A stretch of DNA of 8,387 nt from Verrucomicrobiia bacterium (GTDB lineage: Bacteria > Verrucomicrobiota > Verrucomicrobiia > Limisphaerales > Palsa-1400). A program made the translations under genes and the position numbers. The notes under the pieces were generated by a model. That model worked only from the letters and a program-made list of their open reading frames with translations, was not told the origin of the DNA and did not search any database. Below are positions 1-6,618 of the stretch, one piece after another (position 1 is the stretch's first letter; each line of letters starts with the position of its first letter). The DNA lies in the NCBI GenBank assembly GCA_025934545.1, contig JAICXV010000065.1:1-8387 (forward strand), in the 5' to 3' direction.

Positions 1-24
1 GGTTGCCTACTCTAGTTCATCCCG

Positions 25-3000
25 ATGAGCCGCTGTTTGGTCATCTTCGTTTTTTGCTTTTCCTTACGCGTCCTGGCCGCGACGCCGCAGGAGGACCTGG
101 AATTTTTTGAGAAACGGATCCGGCCCGTGCTCGTGTCGCAATGTTATTCATGCCATAGCGCGGAGGCGAAGAAGGTCCGCGGCGGGTTGAGGTTGGATTC
201 GCGCAGCGGTCTATTGAAAGGCGGCGAGAATGGGCCGGTGATCGTGCCGGGAAATGCGGAGGCGAGTCGGTTAATCGAAGCGGTGCGGTATCAGAATGCG
301 GATTTAAAAATGCCGCCGCCGAAAAAGGGCAAGCTTTCTGAGGAACAGATTGCTGATCTTATCCAGTGGATCAATGCTGGGGCGGCTTGTCCGGATGACG
401 CGGCCGTCGCCGCAAAAGCTGCAGTGGCGAAGAAACATTGGGCATTTCAACCGGTGGCAAGGCCGGCCATTCCAAAGGTTCAGCAACAACGATGGGTCAA
501 GACACCGATCGATTCTTTTATTCTCGCCAAATTGGAAGAGAAAAAGCTTCAACCATCGGCGGCAGCAGATCGGCGCACTTTGATTCGACGCGCGACTTAT
601 GACCTCACCGGACTTCCGCCAACGATGGAAGAGGTAGACGCGTTTGTTAAGGATCGCTCAGCGAATGCGTATGAAAAGGTGATCGACCGCCTGCTGGCGT
701 CGCCGCGATATGGAGAGCGATGGGGCCGGTATTGGCTGGATGTGGCGCGTTTTGCCGATACGAAAGGTTACGTTTACGCAGGCCGCGAGGAGACGAAGTT
801 TGTGCAATCGGCAGCATATCGCGACTGGGTGATTCGCGCGTTGAACGAAGATTTGCCCTACGATCAATTCCTGAAACTGCAGATTGCCGCCGATCAAATG
901 GATGCCGGTCGCGAATCGCTCGCCGCAATGGGCTATTTGACGTTGGGTCGACGGTTTCTCGGCGTGGTCCATGATATCATTGATGATCGGATCGATGTGG
1001 TGATGCGCGGGATGCAAGGGCTGACGGTTGGGTGCGCGCGCTGTCACGACCACAAATTTGATCCGATTCCAACCAAAGATTACTACTCGCTTTACGGCGT
1101 GTTCGCCGGTTGTTCCGAGCGGACGGTCGCTTTGGATGCGACCGCGATTCCGGCAAAGAGCTATCTGGAATACGAGACGGAACTTCACAAGCGCGAGAAT
1201 GCTTTTCGCGACACATTCACGCAAAAGCGCGAGGAACAGGCGAAACGGTTTCGCGCAAAAACGACGGACTATCTGCGCGCGGTGTTGAAGGCGGAAAAGT
1301 TCGAGACGGAAGTTTTTTATTCGTTCGTCCAGGCAGATGACGTCAACCCGGTCGTGGTCCATCATTGGCAAACGTATTTGCTTTCAACAAAAAGTGATCA
1401 TCCGGTTTGGGGGCCGTGGCATTCCTATGTTACCGCTGCCAAAGACAAGCAACCTTTAAAATCCGTCACGATCACAACCAACAAACTGAACGCGCTGGTC
1501 GCGCAGGCGTTCAAAACGAATTCGCCCACGAACTTAAATGAAGTGGCCGAGCGTTACGGCACGTTGCTCCGGGACGTGGACAAAAAATTCGCTGATGGCA
1601 AAACGCTTTCGGCGAATGAGGAGCAGTTGCGGCAAGTGCTCTACGGCGCTGATTCGCCGGCGATCATTCCGCCGGGCGCGATCGTGGATATGGAATGGTA
1701 TTTCGACGAGCCGACGCGCGTGGAATTAGGCAGGTTGCAGTTGGAGATTGATCGATGGATGCTCCAATCGCCAGGCTCGCCGCCGCACGCGGTCATTTTG
1801 GAAGATCGCGCGGTGCAAAACAATCCGCATGTGTTCAAACGCGGGAATCCCGCGAATAAAGGCGATGAAGTGCCGCGGCAGTTTCTCGAGGTGTTGAGCG
1901 GGCCGGATCGCAAGCCGTTTGCAAAGGGCAGCGGACGTTTGGAATTGGCGGAAGCGATCGCGAGCAAGGAGAATCCTTTGACGGCTCGCGTAATCGTGAA
2001 TCGCATTTGGCTCCATCATTTCGGCGCGGGACTGGTGCGCACGCCAAGTGATTTCGGCACGCGTAGCGAACCGCCCAGCCATCCGGAATTGCTCGATTGG
2101 CTGGCGCGTTATCTGATGGATAACGGATGGTCAGTGAAAAAATTGCACCGGCTGATCATGTTGTCGGCAGTCTATCAGCAGCGCAGCGACGATGCGGTCG
2201 CTGCGAATACGATACAGATAGATCCGGAGAACAGGTTGTTGTCGCGGATGAATCGGCAGCGATTGGATTTTGAATCGATGCGCGATTCATTGCTGAGTGT
2301 CTCAGGCCAGCTCGCTTTGAAAATGGGCGGACCGGGTGAGGAGCTTTTTAAGGCGCCCTTCAGCAAACGGCGGTCGATTTACGGTTTCATCGATCGACAG
2401 TTTTTAGCGGGAGCATATCGCACTTTCGATTTCGCCAATCCGGACATGCATAATCCGATGCGGTCAGAAACAACCGTTCCGCAACAGGCTCTATTTCTGA
2501 TGAACAGTCCATTCGTCATCGAGGAATCGCGCGCATTGGCGGCCCGAGTGGGCGGTGATGTGAAGGCGCGCATCCGGCAATTGTATCGCACGGTTTTGGA
2601 ACGCGAACCCACCGCCAAACAGTTAAAGGATGCAGTAACGTTTATCGCGACCGCGGAGAGCGATGCCACGAATGCTCCGCCGAAACCGACGCCAACGGTC
2701 TGGCAATATGGCTTCGGCGAATTTGATGAGGCAACGAAGCGAACGAAAACTTTCACTCCTCTGCCCTATTTTACCGAGGACGCCTGGCAAGGAGGACCCA
2801 ATCTGCCGGACCCGACTCTCGGTTGGGCCACGTTGAACGCAAACGGCGGTCATGCCGGAAACGATTTGCAGCACGCGGTCATTCGACGTTGGATTTCGCC
2901 GATTGATGGCGTGGTGTCGGTGCAGGGAAAAATCGTGCATGAACGCGTCCCCGGTGAAGGGATCAAAGCAAAAATTATTTCCAGTCGCGATGGGTTGTTA

Positions 3001-3303
3001 AAGGAATGGACGCTACACAACACGTCTGCTGACGCAAATATTAATTCCATCGAAGTGAAGAAAGGTGATGTGCTGGATTTTTACGTGAGCATCGCCGTGA
3101 CATTGAACAGTAATGATTTCCAGTGGTCGCCGACGATTCAGGCGCAGGGCAAAGAGTTCGTGGATGCCAATGGCTATGCAAAGGAATGGAACGCGAAGAA
3201 AGATTTTGGCGGCCTCCCGTCGAAGCCGGCAAAGCCGATGAGCGCTCTCGAAAAGTACGCGCAGGTCTTGCTGCTAGCGAATGAGTTTATGTTTGTGGAT
3301 TGA
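25..3303 (+). CDS. Exported PSCyt1-DUF1549-DUF1553 (PSD1) cytochrome-like protein
   Basis: This 1092-residue exported protein belongs to the large Planctomycetota/Verrucomicrobiota family built from PSCyt1, DUF1549 (PSCyt2) and DUF1553 (PSD1). Its biochemical role is unknown; a periplasmic redox role, often suggested to accompany polysaccharide breakdown, is inference. Residues 1-19 look like a Sec signal peptide ending in LAA, with an unusual Arg at 15. PSCyt1 spans about 30-120, with haem motif CYSCH at 40-44 and a candidate axial Met in LKMPPP (M96). DUF1549 spans about 163-365 and holds a second motif, CARCH, at 337-341. A variable helical section follows. The conserved RGNP at 606-609 leads into DUF1553, from about 638 to 890. 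Residues 893-1040 form a beta-rich insert, and the last DUF1553 helix (about 1074-1092, ending EFMFVD) resumes after it. An in-frame TAG at 13-15, with no start codon between, makes the ATG at 25 the earliest possible start. No ribosome binding site is visible. The DUF1501 gene follows 28 bases downstream. Confidence 0.93.
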   Translation: MSRCLVIFVFCFSLRVLAATPQEDLEFFEKRIRPVLVSQCYSCHSAEAKKVRGGLRLDSRSGLLKGGENGPVIVPGNAEASRLIEAVRYQNADLKMPPPKKGKLSEEQIADLIQWINAGAACPDDAAVAAKAAVAKKHWAFQPVARPAIPKVQQQRWVKTPIDSFILAKLEEKKLQPSAAADRRTLIRRATYDLTGLPPTMEEVDAFVKDRSANAYEKVIDRLLASPRYGERWGRYWLDVARFADTKGYVYAGREETKFVQSAAYRDWVIRALNEDLPYDQFLKLQIAADQMDAGRESLAAMGYLTLGRRFLGVVHDIIDDRIDVVMRGMQGLTVGCARCHDHKFDPIPTKDYYSLYGVFAGCSERTVALDATAIPAKSYLEYETELHKRENAFRDTFTQKREEQAKRFRAKTTDYLRAVLKAEKFETEVFYSFVQADDVNPVVVHHWQTYLLSTKSDHPVWGPWHSYVTAAKDKQPLKSVTITTNKLNALVAQAFKTNSPTNLNEVAERYGTLLRDVDKKFADGKTLSANEEQLRQVLYGADSPAIIPPGAIVDMEWYFDEPTRVELGRLQLEIDRWMLQSPGSPPHAVILEDRAVQNNPHVFKRGNPANKGDEVPRQFLEVLSGPDRKPFAKGSGRLELAEAIASKENPLTARVIVNRIWLHHFGAGLVRTPSDFGTRSEPPSHPELLDWLARYLMDNGWSVKKLHRLIMLSAVYQQRSDDAVAANTIQIDPENRLLSRMNRQRLDFESMRDSLLSVSGQLALKMGGPGEELFKAPFSKRRSIYGFIDRQFLAGAYRTFDFANPDMHNPMRSETTVPQQALFLMNSPFVIEESRALAARVGGDVKARIRQLYRTVLEREPTAKQLKDAVTFIATAESDATNAPPKPTPTVWQYGFGEFDEATKRTKTFTPLPYFTEDAWQGGPNLPDPTLGWATLNANGGHAGNDLQHAVIRRWISPIDGVVSVQGKIVHERVPGEGIKAKIISSRDGLLKEWTLHNTSADANINSIEVKKGDVLDFYVSIAVTLNSNDFQWSPTIQAQGKEFVDANGYAKEWNAKKDFGGLPSKPAKPMSALEKYAQVLLLANEFMFVD

Positions 3304-3331
3304 AAACGCCCTAAGTGCTAACGTCTCAATA

Positions 3332-4777
3332 ATGTCCCATCATCGACCACGCCTGGAAGACGCGTTTTTCACGCGACGGCAGTTTCTGCATCGTTGTGGG
3401 ATGGGCATGGGTGCATTGTCGCTGGCGGCATTGCTGGGCGAAACGGGGATTCTTGCGCCTTCGGCACGAGCGGTCGAAGCAGTCAATCCGCTGGCTCCGA
3501 AGCTTCCGCATTTTCCGGCAAAAGCAAAACATGTCGTCCATTTTTTCCTCAATGGCGGTCCGTCGCACGTGGACATGTTTGATCCAAAACCGGCGTTGAA
3601 AAAATACGAAGGCAAAACGTTGCCGGGAGAATACATCAAGACCGAACGCAAAACCGGCGCGGCGCTTCCCTCGCCATTCAAGTTTCAAAAACATGGGCAG
3701 AGCGGAATTGAAGTCAGCGAGCTTTTGCCGAATCTCGGTGAGTGCGTCGATGACATGGCTGTGATCCGTTCGATGGTGGCCGAGGTCCCGAATCACGAGC
3801 CGTCGCTGATGTTGATGAATTGCGGCGACGCGGTGCAGAGCCGTCCGAGTTTTGGATCGTGGACGACGTATGGCTTAGGCACCGAAAATCAGAACTTGCC
3901 TGGATTTATTTCGATGTGTCCGGGCGGTTATCCCGTGAAAGAAACGGATAATTGGCAGTCGGGTTTTCTTCCCGGCACGTATCAAGGGACCTATATCGAT
4001 TCGCAGTTCACGAAAATTGAACGGTTGATCGAAAATATCCGCAGCAACCAGACGTCGCTTAAAGAGCAGCGGCAGCAACTTGATTTGCTCCATCGCTTAA
4101 ATGAAGAACACGAGCAGCGCCGACGTCGCGATGGGCGATTGGAAGCGCGCATTCAATCATTTGAATTGGCGTATCGCATGCAGATGGACGCCGCCGACGC
4201 TTTCGACATCGAACAGGAACCGCGCTCGATTCGTGACCTTTACGGGAGCGGAGTGCATGGCCGGCAAACGTTGATCGCGCGTCGCTTGCTGGAACGCGGA
4301 GTGCGTTTTGTTCAGCTCTGGCACGGCGCGGGCCAGCCATGGGACAATCACACGAACATCGAGGCAGGGCACCGGAACCTTTGCAAAGAAATCGATCAGC
4401 CGGCCGCGGCCTTGATAAAAGATTTGAAACAACGCGGCATGTTGGAAGATACGCTTATCATTTTCGGAGGTGAATTTGGCCGCACTCCCACGGTTGAATT
4501 AAACTCTGCCGGCAAACCGGACAATGGGCGCGACCATAATCCATTTGGTTTTACGGTCTGCCTGGCCGGCGGCGGTGTTAAAGGAGGCACGGTCTACGGA
4601 GCAACCGACGAATTTGGTTTTAAGACGGTCGAAAACAAAGTCCACGTCCACGATCTTCATGCGACGTTGCTGCACCTTTTGGGGTTCAATCACGAAAGAT
4701 TCACTTACCGTTACGCAGGTCGCGATTTCCGACTGACGGATGTGTATGGCCGCGTCGTCAAAGAAGTTGTCGCCTAA
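3332..4777 (+). CDS. DUF1501 family protein with Tat signal
   Basis: This 481-residue protein belongs to the DUF1501 family, which has the alkaline phosphatase/sulfatase-like fold. The substrate is unknown. An N-terminal twin-arginine signal is clear: TRRQFL with the arginines at 15-16, a hydrophobic stretch at about 23-42, and a probable cleavage site after SARA (residue 47). Tat export suggests the protein folds, possibly with metal, before reaching the periplasm. Family motifs are NGGPSH at 74-79 followed by D81 and D84, a helical charged section at about 224-275, GGEFGRTP at 379-386, GRDHNPFG at 399-406, and a His-rich segment with H438, H440, D441, H443 and H448. The sulfatase CxPxR motif was not seen, so enzymatic activity is not assured. 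I chose the ATG at 3332 because it places the Tat motif near the N-terminus. The ATG at 3281 would add 17 residues and overlap the previous gene. No Shine-Dalgarno is visible. Its partner is the upstream PSCyt1/DUF1553 gene, with which it is probably co-transcribed. Confidence 0.93.
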   Translation: MSHHRPRLEDAFFTRRQFLHRCGMGMGALSLAALLGETGILAPSARAVEAVNPLAPKLPHFPAKAKHVVHFFLNGGPSHVDMFDPKPALKKYEGKTLPGEYIKTERKTGAALPSPFKFQKHGQSGIEVSELLPNLGECVDDMAVIRSMVAEVPNHEPSLMLMNCGDAVQSRPSFGSWTTYGLGTENQNLPGFISMCPGGYPVKETDNWQSGFLPGTYQGTYIDSQFTKIERLIENIRSNQTSLKEQRQQLDLLHRLNEEHEQRRRRDGRLEARIQSFELAYRMQMDAADAFDIEQEPRSIRDLYGSGVHGRQTLIARRLLERGVRFVQLWHGAGQPWDNHTNIEAGHRNLCKEIDQPAAALIKDLKQRGMLEDTLIIFGGEFGRTPTVELNSAGKPDNGRDHNPFGFTVCLAGGGVKGGTVYGATDEFGFKTVENKVHVHDLHATLLHLLGFNHERFTYRYAGRDFRLTDVYGRVVKEVVA

Positions 4778-4814
4778 GCGTGAAGGCGGCACACGCCAAC
4801 ATGATTCGCCCTTC

Positions 4815-5240
4815 ATGAAACCCACACATTCGATTTTAATCCTTGAAGACAATGAAAGTCGCATCGAGGCGTTTAGGAAAGCAGTAGAAGAGCTTGGTCC
4901 AACGTATTCCCTGCACTTGTGGCACGATGCACCGACCATGATGTCTGAATGTCCTTTATGTTTTGCGGACGCTTGTTTGATTTCACTCGACCACGATTTG
5001 GCCCCGATTCCCGACGCCACATTCGACCCTGGCGATGGACTTCAAGTTGCAGAATTCTTATGCAACACACCGCCGATTTGTCCAGTGATCATCCACACGA
5101 GTAACGATCAACGACGATGGTCGATGTACAATGCATTCCGTTTCGCGAAGTGGAACGTGCATGTAATTGCACCGCTTGGGTCAAATTGGATTCGCGATTC
5201 GTGGAGCCGATTAGCTCGTGAGTTGCTGAAATCAGGCTGA
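4815..5240 (+). CDS. Small receiver-like protein, cREC family (cyclic-phosphate processing receiver domain)
   Basis: This 141-residue single-domain protein has no signal peptide or membrane segment, so it is probably cytoplasmic. It resembles a response-regulator receiver fold: strand 1 ILILEDN (residues 7-13) carries the acidic pair E11-D12, strand 3 LISLDHDL (55-62) carries D59, H60 and D61, and strand 4 VIIHTSN (91-97) carries H94, T95 and S96. DPGDGL at 71-76 and WSMYNA at 102-107 are further family-like motifs. The Lys normally found on strand 5 of a receiver is not evident (VIAPLG), and there is no output domain. I recognise the pattern as the family annotated as cyclic-phosphate processing receiver domain. 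That activity is, as far as I know, a prediction rather than a demonstrated reaction. The ATG at 4815 starts just before strand 1. An upstream in-frame ATG at 4740 would overlap the DUF1501 gene by 38 bases and add an unstructured 25-residue leader. The gene lies 37 bases after the DUF1501 gene and converges on ftsZ. Confidence 0.78.
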   Translation: MKPTHSILILEDNESRIEAFRKAVEELGPTYSLHLWHDAPTMMSECPLCFADACLISLDHDLAPIPDATFDPGDGLQVAEFLCNTPPICPVIIHTSNDQRRWSMYNAFRFAKWNVHVIAPLGSNWIRDSWSRLARELLKSG

Positions 5241-5310
5241 AGTAATTCGATTACACAGTATCTGTGATTGGATATCCGAACCGATCGCGCGCAGACGCCA
5301 ATATTTCAGT
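5241..5310. other. Convergent intergenic gap between the cREC gene and ftsZ
   Basis: This 70-base gap separates two genes that face each other. It contains a 5-bp inverted repeat, CACAG/CTGTG (5254-5258 with 5262-5266, loop TAT), and the 8-base palindrome GGATATCC at 5270-5277. Neither is followed by a T-run on either strand, so I do not call a rho-independent terminator. No small gene or RNA is recognisable. Confidence 0.6.
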
Positions 5311-6615
5311 TTAATTCAACGCAACACCCCGGCGAATATAAGTCGGCATGTCCAGGTCCTCGCCATGACGAATCGTTGGCTCGCTTTTGTCGAACCGACC
5401 TTTGCTGATAATTTCGAGAGGCAATTCTTTTTGCAGACGCGAAACTTTTTTACGGCCGCGCCGGGCACCGGCGGCGATAAGTTGTTCGCGCGCTTCGGTG
5501 GTCAGGTCGGGCACGGGTGCAACGACGCGGGAAACGGGACGTTCGGTGTTTGCGGGATCGAGGAATTGCGGACGGTCGAGGCCGAGGGCGGTTGGGCTGT
5601 TTCTATCGGCGCTCAAAGCAGGCTCGGGTTTAAGATCTGATTTGGCACTGCGTGATGCGATCAACGTTAAACCGAGTTTATTTGTGTACGCTTCATTGAT
5701 GCTTGCGCCGAAGACCAAATTCGCCTTTTCGCAGTTGCGATTGATTTGGGTCATGAGGCGGTTTACTTCGCCCATGGAAAGATCAGGGCCGCCGATGAGG
5801 CTGACAAGGACGGCATCGGATTGGACGAGGACTTCGCCGCTGTCCAACAACGGATGCGCCAGAACTTTTTCGACAACTTGATCGACACGACTGTCACCCA
5901 CGCCTTCAACAATCGCGAATGCGCTTTCGGCGTGGCGCGCGCGTGTGACACTGCAGAGATCGGCGAAATCAACGGGTTTTAACGCGCTATCGGTGAGGAG
6001 ACGCCAGACGCCGCGAACGGCATCGGCGAGCATTTCGTTGCTCGTCTTGAACAGTTCAACGAAGGTCGTGTTTTCGTCGAGAATCTTGAAAAGTTTTTGG
6101 TTCGGCAAACAAATGACGGCGTCGGCTGAAGCGGTGAGAATTTGCAGACCGGCCTGTGCCTGGGCCTGGCGACGCGTGCCTTCGAAATCGAATGGAGTAG
6201 TGACAATCGCCAGGACAAGCGCGCCGTTTTCTTTGGCCACTTGAGCGATCACTGGAGCTGCGCCAGTGCCCGTGCCGCCGCCGAGACCGCAGAGGATGAA
6301 AACGAGGTCGACGCCGGTGCAGAGTGACTTGAGGTTTTGCAGTTCGTCTTGAGCGATCGTGCGGCCAAGATCCGGATCGCCGCCGGTGCCCATGCCGCGC
6401 GTGCGGCGATTGCCGAGGGCAATTTTGTTTTGGATTTGGCTTTTTTCGAGGGCCTGTGCATCCGTGTTGAGGGCGTAAAATGTGCCGTTGAAATTTGCGC
6501 GCGCGAGGTGGTCGGCGGCATTGCAACCGGCGCCGCCGATGCCGAAAATTTTGGCAGTAAGAGCACGGGTAGGCTCGGTCGTTATGGTCTCCGCCCGGAT
6601 GTCTTGCGTGTTCAT
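5311..6615 (-). CDS. ftsZ: Cell division protein FtsZ
   Basis: FtsZ is the tubulin-like GTPase that polymerises into the division ring at midcell. This copy has 434 residues. The nucleotide-binding domain starts at about 21 with FGIGGAGCN (24-32). The tubulin signature GGGTGTG is at 112-118, and FDFEG with E145 and R149 matches the GTP-contacting segment of other FtsZ proteins. The T7 loop reads KPVDFADL (213-220): D216 and D219 are kept, but the position normally occupied by Asn is P214. The C-terminal polymerisation subdomain ends near 320. A linker of about 95 residues follows, with a strongly basic stretch (ARRGRKK, 384-390). It ends in a clear C-terminal tether peptide, EDLDMPTYIRRG (419-430), the segment that binds FtsA. 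The start ATG lies 3 bases after the ftsA stop with no Shine-Dalgarno, suggesting translational coupling to ftsA. This is the last gene of the division cluster in the window. Confidence 0.97.
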   Translation of the reverse strand: MNTQDIRAETITTEPTRALTAKIFGIGGAGCNAADHLARANFNGTFYALNTDAQALEKSQIQNKIALGNRRTRGMGTGGDPDLGRTIAQDELQNLKSLCTGVDLVFILCGLGGGTGTGAAPVIAQVAKENGALVLAIVTTPFDFEGTRRQAQAQAGLQILTASADAVICLPNQKLFKILDENTTFVELFKTSNEMLADAVRGVWRLLTDSALKPVDFADLCSVTRARHAESAFAIVEGVGDSRVDQVVEKVLAHPLLDSGEVLVQSDAVLVSLIGGPDLSMGEVNRLMTQINRNCEKANLVFGASINEAYTNKLGLTLIASRSAKSDLKPEPALSADRNSPTALGLDRPQFLDPANTERPVSRVVAPVPDLTTEAREQLIAAGARRGRKKVSRLQKELPLEIISKGRFDKSEPTIRHGEDLDMPTYIRRGVALN

Positions 6616-6618
6616 AAC
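6616..6618 (-). other. ftsA stop / ftsZ start 3-base junction
   Basis: On the minus strand the junction reads TAA GTT ATG, so only three bases separate the ftsA stop from the ftsZ start. No ribosome binding site can be seen in the end of ftsA (CCAAAAATAA), which points to restart by the same ribosome. A separate strong ftsZ promoter inside ftsA cannot be excluded by eye. Confidence 0.7.

Noticed and set aside
658..1371. A 237-codon open frame on the minus strand, opposite the PSCyt1/DUF1553 gene
   Set aside because: It is rich in Arg, His and Ile with no family motif, and lies opposite the well-supported DUF1549 region including CARCH; it is a shadow frame.
3281..3331. An upstream ATG for the DUF1501 gene overlapping the end of the previous gene
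   Set aside because: It would put 17 extra residues before a Tat signal already complete from 3332 and overlap the DUF1553 gene's conserved last codons.
4778..4796. Inverted repeat GCGTG/CACGC just after the DUF1501 stop as a terminator
   Set aside because: Only five base pairs with a 9-base loop and no T-run; too weak to call.
4740..4814. An upstream ATG for the cREC gene at 4740
   Set aside because: The extra 25 residues come partly from the DUF1501 coding end and precede the first strand without family similarity; 4815 is the better start.
5254..5266. Hairpin CACAG-TAT-CTGTG after the cREC gene as a bidirectional terminator
   Set aside because: Five base pairs with flanks that do not extend the stem and no T-run on either strand.
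6056..6526. A 156-codon minus-strand frame inside ftsZ
   Set aside because: Very Arg/Pro/His-rich translation of an alternative frame of ftsZ; the real frame carries the GTP-binding motifs.
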